Shown: piece by piece, positions 43,741 to 52,215 of the stretch
Layout of the letters: each line of letters starts with the position of its first letter
Position numbering within the stretch: position 1 is the stretch's first letter
Origin: Ruegeria atlantica
GTDB taxonomy: Bacteria > Pseudomonadota > Alphaproteobacteria > Rhodobacterales > Rhodobacteraceae
Direction: 5' to 3'
Length of the DNA stretch: 64,000 nt
Assembly: GCF_001458195.1 (NCBI RefSeq)
Contig: NZ_CYPU01000068.1
Coordinates: 1-64,000, forward strand
Program-made: the position numbers and the translations under genes
Notes under the pieces: model-generated
What the model was told of the DNA's origin: nothing
The model's database searches: none
Seen by the model: the letters and a program-made list of their open reading frames with translations, nothing else

Positions 43741-44178
43741 TCACCCCCCCCCCTCCGAGACAAGAATAGGGGTTGGCCTGTACCCCCTCTGCCAACCTCT
43801 AATCTTGTTCTGGCCCTTAGGTAGCTTGTCTGGCGCAGGAACGTCATGTCGCTCCGACCATTCCTTTATGGCTGCCCAATGATCCTGAGGTTTGGCGACA
43901 TATCTACGTGAGTGCAGATCCTCAATCGTTTGTTGCAAAGGCAGATACCACTGAATCTTAAGTTTAATGCCATGACGCTTGGCCCAAGCGCGAAGGACAG
44001 TTTCCCATTCGCCCTCGGAGTGGGATTCCAAGTCCGCGTGAAGGTCAAATGGGATTCGGTTAGGCCAATCAGTCGATGAGAACAAATACAGAACATAGTA
44101 GGCTTGTCCGACCAGATATTGCCGCTTACCGTCTGTATTGTGTGCAATCTGTGCTCCAACAAAAGTCCTCGGAAGCAA
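43741..44178 (-). pseudogene. Unknown protein, 5' end lost at an IS5 remnant
   Basis: 145 codons from a TTG at 44178, but the frame stays open upstream into the IS5 sequence (…CPDPAIRRTD before the TTG), so the true N-terminus was probably cut off by the insertion. The product has regions YLVGQAYYVLYLFSSTDWPN and a Trp-rich C-terminal half (DHWAAIKEWSERHD, IRGWQRGY). I do not recognise it. The gene ends in a run of ten G on the coding strand directly before the stop. The neighbouring tRNA and att-like repeat suggest it may be part of an old integrated element. Confidence 0.45.
43744..43753. repeat. Ten-base C homopolymer
   Basis: Ten consecutive C on the plus strand, i.e. ten G in the minus-strand frame 43741-44178, ending one base before its TGA. 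Slippage here would shift the frame past the stop. Confidence 0.95.
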
Positions 44179-44204
44179 TGCGCAATCTGTTCGGCGTATC
44201 GCCG

Positions 44205-44605
44205 GATCTGGACAGGCTAGGGTTAGGGCGCATTGATTTTCAACTCGCGGCCTGATTCACGGATTCCAAAATGGAGTGGTGATATGAGCGACATTTACTG
44301 GCTGGCCAACGAGCAAATGGCCAAGCTTTCCCCTTTCTTCCCGAAGTCGCACGGCAAGCCACGGGTCGATGACAAGAGAGTGCTGAGCGGGATTATCTTC
44401 ATCAATCGCAACGGGTTGCGCTGGCGCGACGCTCTCAAGGAATACGGGCAGCATAAGACGCTGTACAGCCGGTGGAAACGATGGAGCGAGAAAGGCATCT
44501 TCGCGCGGATGATGGTCGGCCTGGCTTCCGAACATGGCGAGGAAAAAACCGTGATGATCGACGCGACTTATCTAAAGGCCCACCGCATCGCGACAAGCAT
44601 GACCC
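44205..44605 (+). mobile_element. IS5-family element remnant (left part)
   Basis: It begins near GGGTTAGGGCGCATTGATTT, the leader typical of IS5/IS427-like elements, and carries the first 105 or so codons of the transposase. The second half of the transposase and the right end are missing. The left boundary is estimated from where the neighbouring frame runs into it. It lies about 130 bases from the tRNA-Arg. Confidence 0.72.
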
Positions 44606-44694
44606 AGAACGCGGGGGCTAGACACAGCCATTTTGCAATGGTGGAAATAGCGTTTTGTCCCCCATATGTCCCCCAGATATCAGAAGACCGGTAA
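44284..44694 (+). pseudogene. IS5-family transposase, truncated
   Basis: The ATG at 44284 opens MSDIYWLANEQMAKLSPFFP, followed by the DUF4096-type helix-turn-helix (GLRWRDALKEYGQHKTLYSR) and the first catalytic Asp region EKTVMIDATYLKAHRIATS. In relatives the Lys/Gly-rich stretch ending GRTKGG comes next; here the frame instead passes into unrelated sequence (from about residue 109) and stops at 44694. The other two catalytic residues are absent, so it is dead. Confidence 0.88.
44656..44675. repeat. Tandem 9-base repeat beside the tRNA-Arg (possible recombination site)
   Basis: TGTCCCCCA occurs at 44656-44664 and again at 44667-44675, an 11-base period (one helical turn). It lies about 60 bases from the 3' end of the tRNA-Arg, where arm-type integrase sites of islands and prophages are usually found. 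Confidence 0.45.
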
Positions 44695-44734
44695 AATAGG
44701 CAGATCATTAGTCGCTTAAGTGTATAAAATAAAT

Positions 44735-44811
44735 TGGCGATCCCGGAAGGACTCGAACCCTCAACCTGCTGATTAGAAGTCAGCTGCTCTATCCAGTTGA
44801 GCTACGGGACC
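44735..44811 (-). tRNA. tRNA-Arg (anticodon TCT)
   Basis: 77 bases including an encoded CCA. Acceptor stem GGTCCCG / CGGGATC (with one G-T pair), D arm with GCTCAACTGGATAGAGC, anticodon loop CTTCTAA giving TCT, and T arm with GGTTCGAGTCC. Its 3' end points toward lower coordinates, that is toward the IS-rich half of the window, as expected for a tRNA used as an island integration site. Confidence 0.96.
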
Positions 44812-44832
44812 GCTGGGCCCTTCTTGCTGTTT

Positions 44833-45309
44833 TTACTTCCGGGGTTCAAGAGCCAAGCGCATAAAGGCGCTGTTCGGGTCGTCTTCATATCCAAAAATCG
44901 GACCGCAATAGGAATACCCAAGCCGTTCGTATAGCTTACGGGCGGCCGCATATTCCGGCAGATGTTCCGAACCTGTTTCCAGAACCAAAGCCGCCACCCC
45001 TTGGATGCCGGCCTCATCTGTCAGGTGGTTCATCATCTGACGCGCCAGACCGCGTCCACGCACCTTCGAGATGATGTGAACAGACTTCACCTCGGCCGTT
45101 CCGTCCGGCAACGCCTTTAACGCTCCACATCCGACGGGCTGTCCGTCCTCAAACATGGCCCAGAACCTGATGCCCTCGGCAGCCAGAGCCTGGGCATCCA
45201 TGGTATGGTTGCTTTCCGCAGGTCCTGCAGCTTCGCCATGGGCGAAATGCGCCTCGATCAATGGGCGCAGCGCGTCCGAGGTCGGATCCGCCTCATGGAT
45301 TTCGATCAT
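44833..45309 (-). CDS. GNAT-family N-acetyltransferase
   Basis: 158 residues. It has the GNAT acetyl-CoA site: strand GTAEVKSVHIISKVRGRGLA, where V-x-x-x-x-RGRGLA is the Q/R-x-x-G-x-G/A loop, then an alpha helix RQMMNHLTDEA, the strand VAALVLETGSEH, and the late helix AARKLYERLGY. It moves an acetyl group to an unknown amine. Its ATG follows directly on the stop of the NDUFS4-type gene, so the two are co-transcribed. Confidence 0.9.
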   Translation of the reverse strand: MIEIHEADPTSDALRPLIEAHFAHGEAAGPAESNHTMDAQALAAEGIRFWAMFEDGQPVGCGALKALPDGTAEVKSVHIISKVRGRGLARQMMNHLTDEAGIQGVAALVLETGSEHLPEYAAARKLYERLGYSYCGPIFGYEDDPNSAFMRLALEPRK

Positions 45310-45621
45310 TTAGTGGGTCCAGGGCGCACGCCGATCGGTGGCGAAATTCTCACCATAGCCGCGCGAACGCAGGTTGGGTTTGCGTTTGTGCGGTTCGCTA
45401 ACCTGGACTTCGATGCCATTGTCTTTGGCATAATCCAGGGCCTCTTCCTTGGTGTCGAACTTCAGGCGCACTTGAGATTGCGTATCGTCGGAAGACGTCC
45501 AGCCCATCAGCGGATCAACCTCACGCGACGACGCGGGCGCGTATTCCAGAACCCATTTGCGGGTCTTGGCCATCCCCGAAGTCATTGCGTTCCTGGCAGG
45601 CTTGTAAATCCGTGCGCGCAT
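45310..45621 (-). CDS. NADH dehydrogenase (complex I) NDUFS4-type accessory subunit
   Basis: 103 residues with GGAGGGGCGAC before the ATG. It matches the bacterial ETC complex I subunit family: [20 protein letters not shown], then [44 protein letters not shown] and the basic C-terminal tail. In alphaproteobacteria and mitochondria this subunit sits on the peripheral arm of complex I, facing the cytoplasm, and helps assembly. Other nuo genes are elsewhere, which is normal for this accessory gene. Confidence 0.93.
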   Translation of the reverse strand: MRARIYKPARNAMTSGMAKTRKWVLEYAPASSREVDPLMGWTSSDDTQSQVRLKFDTKEEALDYAKDNGIEVQVSEPHKRKPNLRSRGYGENFATDRRAPWTH

Positions 45622-45707
45622 GTCGCCCCTCCGTCCTCACTTGGCTGAGATTGTTTATGCGTCAGAGTACAGGCTGGGACAAGATGGGAATTGTCGCGGC
45701 TGGTCAC

Positions 45708-45736
45708 GCCCTGATGTCAGAAACTGTCATCAGGGC
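45708..45736 (+). terminator. Hairpin with T-run upstream of the SRPBCC gene
   Basis: GCCCTGATGTCAG / CTGTCATCAGGGC form a 12-pair stem with one T-T mismatch and loop AAA, followed by CTTTT. It looks like a rho-independent terminator in the plus direction. It lies between divergent genes, 40 bases before the SRPBCC start, so it may end a short leader or small RNA or act as an attenuator. Confidence 0.6.
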
Positions 45737-45775
45737 CTTTTATAAATCGTGCAACGCCATCAAGAGGACCCCAAC

Positions 45776-46255
45776 ATGATCCACCATAGAAAAAGCCTGG
45801 AAATCGACGCCCGGCCCGAATCCCTTTGGGCTATTCTAAGCCGTTTCATGCATATCGACGAATTCGCACCACAAGTCGCCTCGGTGGACGCGCTGACGAC
45901 TGGGCAAGACGGCGTCGGGTCGAAACGGCGTTGCCACTTTGAAAACGGCACCTCGCTGGTCGAGGAAGTGACCGATTGGCAAGTCAACAAAGGCTATCGC
46001 GTACACTTGTCCGAGATGCCGGCGATGCCTTTGACCCAAGCACATGCGTCCATCACCATCGAACCCCTCGCGAATGGCCATTCGCGGGTCGTCTGGAGCA
46101 TGGATTACCAGATGAAATATGGCCCACTGGGCTGGCTGATGGGTCAAACACTGATGAAGGCGATGATGGGCCGGGTTCTGGAGAGCAATCTGAAAGCGCT
46201 GGCCAACAAGGTGCAATCGGTTCAAATCCCCGATGCACAGTATGCCTATTACTGA
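45776..46255 (+). CDS. SRPBCC-family (START-like) protein
   Basis: 159 residues from the ATG at 45776 (GAGGA nine bases before). It has the START/Bet v1-like fold pattern: LEIDARPESLWAILSRF, GVGSKRRCHFENGTSLVEEV, YRVHLSEMPAMPLTQAHASI, then HSRVVWSMDYQMKYG and a long C-terminal helix. Such proteins hold a hydrophobic ligand; polyketide cyclase-like members are common. The specific role is unknown. It precedes uvrB by 80 bases. Confidence 0.85.
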   Translation: MIHHRKSLEIDARPESLWAILSRFMHIDEFAPQVASVDALTTGQDGVGSKRRCHFENGTSLVEEVTDWQVNKGYRVHLSEMPAMPLTQAHASITIEPLANGHSRVVWSMDYQMKYGPLGWLMGQTLMKAMMGRVLESNLKALANKVQSVQIPDAQYAYY

Positions 46256-46335
46256 AACTGAGTTTCTGAACCGGATCAGGCCTTGCAGTTGGACAAAATA
46301 AGAACAAATGTAAGGGCCTGACCCGGAGCCTGCCT

Positions 46336-48522
46336 ATGCCCTATGCCCATTCCGACAAGACACAGCTGACCGCTGATGACGTTCGCGCGCGCCTGAAACT
46401 CGAAGGTGGCAAGCAGTTCGTCATGCATACCGAGTTTGCGCCTGCTGGTGATCAGCCAACTGCGATCAAGGAACTGACCAGCGGTATCTTTGACGGCGAA
46501 AGAGAACAGGTTCTGCTGGGCGCGACGGGAACCGGCAAGACGTTCACTATGGCCAAAGTGATCGAAGAAACCCAACGCCCTGCAATCATCCTTGCGCCCA
46601 ACAAGACGCTGGCGGCCCAGCTTTATGGCGAATTCAAAGGCTTCTTCCCGGAAAACTCGGTCGAATACTTCGTCTCCTACTACGACTATTACCAGCCCGA
46701 GGCCTATGTCGCGCGGTCGGATACCTATATCGAGAAAGAATCCCAGATCAACGAACAGATCGACCGGATGCGCCACTCGGCCACCCGCGCGCTGCTGGAA
46801 CGCGATGACGTGATCATCGTGGCCTCGGTCTCGTGCATCTACGGTATCGGCTCGGTCGAAACTTACGGGGCGATGACGCAGGATCTGAAGGTCGGCAACG
46901 AATACGACCAGCGTCAGATCATGGCCGATCTGGTCGCCCAGCAATACCGCCGCAATGATCAGGCGTTTCAGCGCGGTTCGTTCCGGGTTCGGGGCGATTC
47001 ACTGGAAATCTGGCCTGCTCACCTTGAGGACCGGGCGTGGAAGTTTTCGTTCTTTGGTGAGGAGTTGGAGACTATCACCGAATTCGACCCGCTGACCGGC
47101 GAACGCGCCGCGTCGATGGATCAGGTGCGGGTCTATGCGAATTCACACTACGTAACACCGAAACCAACGATGAACCAAGCGATCATCGGCATCAAAAAGG
47201 AACTGCGCATCCGGCTGGACCAGCTGGTCGGCGAGGGCAAACTGCTGGAGGCCCAACGCCTGGAACAGCGCACCAACTTCGATCTGGAAATGCTTGAGGC
47301 CACTGGCGTCTGCAACGGGATCGAAAACTACTCGCGCTATCTGACCGGCCGCGCACCGGGTGAGCCGCCCCCGACGCTGTTCGAATTCATCCCCGACAAT
47401 GCCATCGTCTTCGCCGATGAATCCCATGTCAGCGTGCCGCAGATCGGCGGCATGTACCGGGGCGACTATCGGCGCAAGTTCACGCTGGCCGAACACGGGT
47501 TCCGCCTACCGTCCTGCATGGACAACCGCCCCCTCAAGTTCGAGGAATGGGACGCCATGCGCCCGCAATCTGTCTTCGTTTCCGCCACGCCTGCGAAGTG
47601 GGAGATCGAACAGACCGGCGGTGTCTTCACCGAACAGGTGATCCGCCCAACAGGCCTGTTGGACCCCGAGGTCGAAATCCGCCCTGTCGGCATGCAGGTC
47701 GACGACCTGCTGGACGAGGTGCGCAAGGTCGCCGCCGATGGCTATCGCACGCTGGTCACCACCCTGACCAAACGCATGGCCGAGGATCTGACCGAATACA
47801 TGCACGAACAGGGCATCAAGGTCCGCTACATGCACTCGGATATCGACACGCTGGAACGTATCGAAATCCTGCGCGACCTGCGTCTGGGGGCGTTCGACGT
47901 GCTGATCGGGATCAACCTGCTGCGCGAGGGGCTCGACATCCCCGAATGCGGTCTGGTCGCCATTCTGGACGCCGATAAGGAAGGCTTCCTGCGATCCGAG
48001 ACCTCACTGGTTCAGACCATCGGCCGCGCCGCACGGAACGCTGACGGGCGGGTGATCATGTATGCCGACAAGATCACCGGCAGCATGGAGCGCGCGCTGG
48101 GCGAAACCAACCGCCGCCGCGCCAAGCAGGTCGCCTATAACGAAGAACACGGCATCACCCCCGCGACCGTACAAAAGAATGTCGAGGATGTTCTGGCCGG
48201 TCTCTACAAGGGCGACGTCGACATGAACCGCGTCACCGCCACCATCGACAAACCGATGCACGGCGCGAACCTCGAAGCCCATCTGGACGGTCTGCGCGAC
48301 AGGATGCGCAAAGCCGCCGAGAACCTGGAATTCGAAGAGGCCGCCAACATCCGGGATGAGATCAAACGTCTGGAAGCGGTCGATCTGGCCATCGCCGACG
48401 ACCCCATGGCGCGCCAATGGGCGGTCGAGAAAGCCTCGGAAGATGCAGTGAAATCGCGTGGGAGGTCAACGGCTGGCAGGCCGGGGCAGCGGGGTGGGAA
48501 TGTGAAGCGGAGAAAGCGGTAG
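46336..48522 (+). CDS. uvrB: Excinuclease ABC subunit B
   Basis: 728 residues. The DNA-damage helicase of nucleotide excision repair, which receives damaged DNA from UvrA and loads UvrC. It has Walker [14 protein letters not shown], the beta-hairpin region [20 protein letters not shown], the DEAD-type box FADESHV, motif [12 protein letters not shown], the C-terminal helicase motifs [20 protein letters not shown] and QTIGRAARN, and the C-terminal UVR motif [20 protein letters not shown]. Length and order fit alphaproteobacterial UvrB; the C-terminal 60 residues are a basic Gly/Arg-rich tail. No LexA box could be seen by eye upstream. Confidence 0.98.
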   Translation: MPYAHSDKTQLTADDVRARLKLEGGKQFVMHTEFAPAGDQPTAIKELTSGIFDGEREQVLLGATGTGKTFTMAKVIEETQRPAIILAPNKTLAAQLYGEFKGFFPENSVEYFVSYYDYYQPEAYVARSDTYIEKESQINEQIDRMRHSATRALLERDDVIIVASVSCIYGIGSVETYGAMTQDLKVGNEYDQRQIMADLVAQQYRRNDQAFQRGSFRVRGDSLEIWPAHLEDRAWKFSFFGEELETITEFDPLTGERAASMDQVRVYANSHYVTPKPTMNQAIIGIKKELRIRLDQLVGEGKLLEAQRLEQRTNFDLEMLEATGVCNGIENYSRYLTGRAPGEPPPTLFEFIPDNAIVFADESHVSVPQIGGMYRGDYRRKFTLAEHGFRLPSCMDNRPLKFEEWDAMRPQSVFVSATPAKWEIEQTGGVFTEQVIRPTGLLDPEVEIRPVGMQVDDLLDEVRKVAADGYRTLVTTLTKRMAEDLTEYMHEQGIKVRYMHSDIDTLERIEILRDLRLGAFDVLIGINLLREGLDIPECGLVAILDADKEGFLRSETSLVQTIGRAARNADGRVIMYADKITGSMERALGETNRRRAKQVAYNEEHGITPATVQKNVEDVLAGLYKGDVDMNRVTATIDKPMHGANLEAHLDGLRDRMRKAAENLEFEEAANIRDEIKRLEAVDLAIADDPMARQWAVEKASEDAVKSRGRSTAGRPGQRGGNVKRRKR

Positions 48523-48529
48523 GAATCCT

Positions 48530-49504
48530 TTACTGCCGACGATACGGAATGTTCGCTCCCCGCACTTTCTTCGCCAATGTAGTTTTCTTAAATTCTTGCA
48601 GCATCTTGCGGGTCGCCATCACAGAAATTGGCGTACTGGCTGTTGGGCCAAGAATTACCGCGTCAGCTAAATTTTCATAGGAATAGTCCATGCCAAAGAT
48701 GCGGCTAAGCGCTCCCATATTCAGCTTCAGGCGAGGCTCGATTCCACGGCCTGAAATCGAGTAGCTCTTCATCTTCTCAAATTGAGATTCTGGATCGCGG
48801 TCTTTCAAATATGCAAGGCGCCACTCTTGTTCTTCTCGAAACCCGACGTCCTTTGAAAAGATCGAGGCCAACACAATCCTCTTAAACACTTCTTTGGCAA
48901 GAGTAGGGACCGCAGCATCATCAAATTCGACTTTTCTCAAGAACTCCGCGACAGAACTGAATAGCCTGTTAATCCAAGCTAACCGCTCTTGCGCAGTGCC
49001 GTAGACTACCTTTGCCAAGACAAGGCCACGCTGTGGAACACTCGTCAGCTTCGCAGTGTCTAAAACAATCGCAGCACCCCCACCATCAGCGCCATAGGCT
49101 CTCCACATCGACAGTTTTCCGTTGGGCTCACGATCATCGTATTGCGACAAACAACCAACGTACAATTCGGCTATCTCACTCGTTCCATATTCGTCATAGC
49201 AAGATTGAAAACTAGCTAGAAAAAGATCACATCTCTGCTTTGTTTGTAGTGAGTTTAGCAGCCTTTCATGCTGATATATCGCTCGCAGTGACGCGTTGAT
49301 CCCAAATGCAACTTCTTCATAGTCATTCATTACTAAAGGGTTAGAAAGCCAGAGCTCATCATTCTTCAACATGCTCTCAAGCACAAAAAGCGAGGAATAA
49401 TGTGCCAGCTTTGGTCGCGCCGTTTCAAATTCATTTTCGGCGGGTAAGTCCGAGTATAGAAACTGAACAAACTGCTGGATCGGATCTGCGTGTTGGGCTG
49501 ACAC
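48530..49504 (-). CDS. DUF2971 domain protein
   Basis: 324 residues, GTG start. It has the family marks: YSSLFVLESMLKNDELWLSN, CLSQYDDREPNGKLSMWRAY, FREEQEWRLAYL and VILGPTAS. The family is unknown in mechanism and is scattered through bacterial accessory genomes, sometimes near defence genes. The gene looks lower in GC than uvrB beside it, which it converges with 8 bases away. This suggests later arrival. Confidence 0.82.
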   Translation of the reverse strand: MSAQHADPIQQFVQFLYSDLPAENEFETARPKLAHYSSLFVLESMLKNDELWLSNPLVMNDYEEVAFGINASLRAIYQHERLLNSLQTKQRCDLFLASFQSCYDEYGTSEIAELYVGCLSQYDDREPNGKLSMWRAYGADGGGAAIVLDTAKLTSVPQRGLVLAKVVYGTAQERLAWINRLFSSVAEFLRKVEFDDAAVPTLAKEVFKRIVLASIFSKDVGFREEQEWRLAYLKDRDPESQFEKMKSYSISGRGIEPRLKLNMGALSRIFGMDYSYENLADAVILGPTASTPISVMATRKMLQEFKKTTLAKKVRGANIPYRRQ

Positions 49505-49640
49505 TAATCTACTTCGTATTGGTTAATTGGTCTCCAAAACCTGTCTACGTTCGCGCTCATTTGCAAGCGTTAGTTGTATCATGTTGCGTCTTCCACGGCA
49601 CTTCAAACTTGCAGCCCAGCGCGCGCTGCGTCACGTTTGA

Positions 49641-49657
49641 AATCACAAATTGTGATT
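49641..49657. promoter_or_regulatory. Palindrome (probable operator) upstream of the ORF6N gene
   Basis: AATCACAAATTGTGATT is a perfect palindrome around a central A, ending 13 bases before the ATG at 49671. A bound protein would cover the ribosome-binding region or promoter. The same arms (ATCAC-5-GTGAT) recur inside the gene at 49877. Confidence 0.7.
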
Positions 49658-49670
49658 CCAAACGGCGGCC

Positions 49671-50378
49671 ATGACGAACCCGAAAAACCTGCCCAGCACA
49701 CATGAAGTCCAAAGCGCCATCCACAGGGTGCGTGGCACCCGCGTGGTGCTGGCCGAGGATCTGGCGCAGTTCTATGGGAAATCCGTCAGCGCATTCAATC
49801 AGGCCGTGTCGCGCAACACCGACCTGTTCGAGGACTACCGCTTTCAGCTGACCGATGCCGAGGTGGCGGATTTGATATCACGGAATGTGATTTCAAAGCC
49901 CAAAGGCCGCGGTGGGCGGCGGGTCAATCCGTGGGTCTATACCGATTACGGCGTGGCCATCGCCTCGACCCTGTTCAAGGACCCGCGCGCCATCAAGATC
50001 ACAAGGATGATCACCGAGGCCTTTGTCGACGGCGCAAATGCGCTGGCCGAGACCCCGCGCAGCGTACCGGAAATCTTGCCGCCCGAGGACGCCCCTGCCC
50101 CGCTGCTGCCCAATGGCGATCAACTGCGTGATCTGGCCGAAAAAATCCTCGATTCCGGGCAACAGAGCCTCGTCGACTATATCGCCAACCCCACCACCAA
50201 GCGGCAACAGGCGGTGGCGATGATCATGAAAACTCTGGCTGAGACCGCAGGCGAAGAGGTGCGCACCCAGCAGGAACGCCTGCGCCTGCGCATTGCCGAG
50301 CGTCTGGCCACCGGTGACTACACGGATGACGGCGACCGAAAACAACTGCTGGAATTGCTGCAGGCGATGAAGGGCTAA
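49671..50378 (+). CDS. ORF6N-domain DNA-binding protein
   Basis: 235 residues. The N-terminal 90 residues are an ORF6N/KilA-N-type domain: IHRVRGTRVVLAEDLAQFYG, SAFNQAVSRNTDLFEDYRFQ and LTDAEVADLI, typical of phage antirepressor-like proteins. The C-terminal half is helical (QRLR-like heptads: RTQQERLRLRIAERLATGDY) and may form oligomers. It was probably acquired from a phage. Palindromic sites just upstream and inside the gene suggest self-control. Its stop overlaps the stop of the convergent YjbR-family gene. Confidence 0.85.
   Translation: MTNPKNLPSTHEVQSAIHRVRGTRVVLAEDLAQFYGKSVSAFNQAVSRNTDLFEDYRFQLTDAEVADLISRNVISKPKGRGGRRVNPWVYTDYGVAIASTLFKDPRAIKITRMITEAFVDGANALAETPRSVPEILPPEDAPAPLLPNGDQLRDLAEKILDSGQQSLVDYIANPTTKRQQAVAMIMKTLAETAGEEVRTQQERLRLRIAERLATGDYTDDGDRKQLLELLQAMKG
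49877..49891. promoter_or_regulatory. Second operator-like palindrome inside the ORF6N gene
   Basis: ATCACGGAATGTGAT has the same five-base arms and five-base spacer as the palindrome at 49642-49656, 235 bases downstream. Two such sites could allow looping by one repressor. Confidence 0.5.
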
Positions 50379-50728
50379 ACACCCAATTCCGCCCGTAATT
50401 TCTTGGTCAGCTTGGCCACGACCAACTCGTAGGACGTCACGATATGCTCGCGCAGCGACGCATCGCTCATCCCGCGTTCGTCATAGACCTGTAGCCATTT
50501 CATGCCCCGCGACGCCAGATAAGGCGCTGGGCGGATGCCGGGTTCGCTGCCCAGCACCTCAAAAGCCAGATCGGTCGCTTTGAAAGTGAAAGCATCCTTG
50601 CCGTCGTTCCAGCCACAAAGCGCAAACACCTTGCCGCCTACTTTCCACACATCTGCATTGCCCCATTGCACCACATGGCTGGTGGCTTTGAGGTTGGCAC
50701 AAAAGCTGTTGAATTCATCGCGGGTCAT
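50375..50728 (-). CDS. MmcQ/YjbR family protein
   Basis: 117 residues with the family pattern SHVVQWGNADVWKVGGKVFA, then FTFKATDLAFEVLGSEPGIR, PAPYLASRGMKWLQVYD and a C-terminal helix SYELVVAKLTKKLR. YjbR proteins have a CyaY-like fold and are predicted DNA-binding proteins of unknown role. It is convergent with the ORF6N gene (4-base overlap) and starts about 50 bases after the next minus-strand gene. Confidence 0.93.
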   Translation of the reverse strand: MTRDEFNSFCANLKATSHVVQWGNADVWKVGGKVFALCGWNDGKDAFTFKATDLAFEVLGSEPGIRPAPYLASRGMKWLQVYDERGMSDASLREHIVTSYELVVAKLTKKLRAELGV

Positions 50729-50778
50729 CAGCCCAATTTTGGCGATTGGGTGTGGTTTGGCAAGCGCTGGGCGAGGTT

Positions 50779-51069
50779 TTATCCCTTGTCCCAGTGAACC
50801 ACGACGTCATACCCCGCAGGGGATGGTGGGCCTTCCAGAAATTCGGCGAAATGGCCCCAAAGCTTGGCCACTTTGGATGCGTTTGCGTTTGATGTTTCCT
50901 TGCTTTGGACAACTGCGACAACAAATCCGGTGCCGTCCTCGTTCATGACATTGGTAAAGCTGTGCATACCTTCCATGCCCATAATCTGGTCTTTCAGTTC
51001 ATTCATTTTGGCCTCGGCAGCATCCCGCATGCCAGGCTTCATTTTGAACTGCGTAATACGTGCAAACAT
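50779..51069 (-). CDS. Small ABM-like ferredoxin-fold protein
   Basis: 96 residues from the ATG at 51069, with AAGGGAGAAAAG just upstream; readings from 51351 lack a site. The pattern FARITQFKMKPGMRDAAEAK, then an MGMEGMHSFTNVM strand and TGFVVAVVQSKE is that of the antibiotic-biosynthesis-monooxygenase-like dimeric alpha-beta barrel. The active function is unknown; many such proteins are small oxygenases or stress proteins. Another member is encoded at 52673. Confidence 0.78.
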   Translation of the reverse strand: MFARITQFKMKPGMRDAAEAKMNELKDQIMGMEGMHSFTNVMNEDGTGFVVAVVQSKETSNANASKVAKLWGHFAEFLEGPPSPAGYDVVVHWDKG

Positions 51070-51166
51070 GACTTTTCTCCCTTTCAGGGCGAAATCCCCC
51101 ACTGACGGCCGAATTGGCGCGTCACGTGCACTATAGCATAGATTTGAATGTTTCGGGTCGAGGTGA

Positions 51167-51598
51167 TCAGGGCCGGACGAACTTGGCCGTACCCACCTGC
51201 CGCTGAGGCGCCGCCGCAGCTGGTTGAGGGTCCGCAGCCGGTTGGGGGGTTGCGAACTGAGGAGCCGTCGCCCCGCAGGCAACACCATCTCCATCCGTAT
51301 CGTTGCGCGCGTGATATCCCGGCTCACCGTCCCAGTACGGCCCGGGTACAAGCGCTTCGGCGGCCTGACAGCCAGCCAACGCTACCAAATGCAAAAGGGC
51401 ATCGGGACTTTCGAATTCGGATGTCCGCAAAAAGACACCTACCGCGATCGCCGCGGTGGTGGCGGGCAACATGAGGATCATGAAAATGATGCGTACAGGC
51501 GACAACGCTCGTCTGCGCAGCGCATCCGCGCGCCGATGCCGCGCTGCGGCTCTTTGGTTTTTCTTATTCGAGCCCTGCTCGGAATCATTGAGAACCAT
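51167..51598 (-). CDS. Membrane-anchored protein with excalibur calcium-binding domain
   Basis: 143 residues. A basic cytoplasmic start (RAAARHRRADALRRRA) is followed by one membrane helix (IIFMILMLPATTAAIAVGVF) and an outer domain with the excalibur signature: Cys in LAGCQAAEALVPGPYWDGEP then NDTDGDGVACG. Excalibur domains bind calcium like an EF-hand loop held by a Cys pair. The C-terminal tail is rich in Pro, Ala and Gln. The role is unknown. Confidence 0.85.
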   Translation of the reverse strand: MVLNDSEQGSNKKNQRAAARHRRADALRRRALSPVRIIFMILMLPATTAAIAVGVFLRTSEFESPDALLHLVALAGCQAAEALVPGPYWDGEPGYHARNDTDGDGVACGATAPQFATPQPAADPQPAAAAPQRQVGTAKFVRP

Positions 51599-51711
51599 AT
51601 CGGAGACTTAAACCGGCTTTGCGGCAAAATCGAGACCTGTACGACCCCTCGCGCACAGGTCGCAATGCGGATAATGTTGCACCCGAATGAACGCCCAAGG
51701 CTGAGACACCA

Positions 51712-52215
51712 ATGACCAACACCGATCCGTACCGCCCGGTTGATGACACAGCCTGCCAAATGGCCCGCAACCTGATCGAAAACGCGACGTTCGGCGCGCT
51801 GGCCGTGCTGCGCCCCGATAGTGCGTTTCCTTCTGTGTCGCGCGTAGCACTAGCAACGGATAGTCAGGGGCATCCGGTCACGTTGATCTCAACCCTGGCC
51901 GACCACACCCGGGCACTGACCACCAATTCGGCCTGCGCCCTGTTGATTGGTGAACCCGGTGATAAAGGCGATCCGTTGACGCACCCAAGGTTGACGCTAC
52001 ATGCCATCGCGCAGTTCGTCGTCAGAGAGACAGAGAAACACACCGCGCTGCGCGCGCGGTATGTGAGCCTTCGCCCCAAGGCCAAGCTCTATGCGGACTT
52101 CACCGATTTCGGGTTCGTCACGTTCACCATTTCCGATGCAGTTTTGAACGGCGGCTTTGGCAAGGCATGGCGCCTTGCCCCAACCGACATTTGGCCCGAT
52201 CAGCGCACCACATGA
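51712..52215 (+). CDS. Pyridoxamine-phosphate-oxidase-like (HugZ-type) flavin protein
   Basis: 167 residues of the split-barrel PPOX fold: ARNLIENATFGALAVLRPDS, VSRVALATDSQGHPVTLIST, NSACALLIGEPGDKGDPLTH and LRARYVSLRPKAKLYADFTD with FGFVTFTI. Short members of the HugZ group use flavin or bind haem. No haem His near the end could be identified, so the exact activity is open. It converges with and slightly overlaps the universal stress protein gene. Confidence 0.85.
   Translation: MTNTDPYRPVDDTACQMARNLIENATFGALAVLRPDSAFPSVSRVALATDSQGHPVTLISTLADHTRALTTNSACALLIGEPGDKGDPLTHPRLTLHAIAQFVVRETEKHTALRARYVSLRPKAKLYADFTDFGFVTFTISDAVLNGGFGKAWRLAPTDIWPDQRTT

Noticed and set aside
46276..46944. Long minus-strand frame opposite uvrB
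   Set aside because: It lies fully within a well-conserved uvrB reading frame and has no recognisable domains; GC-rich codon use produces such shadows.
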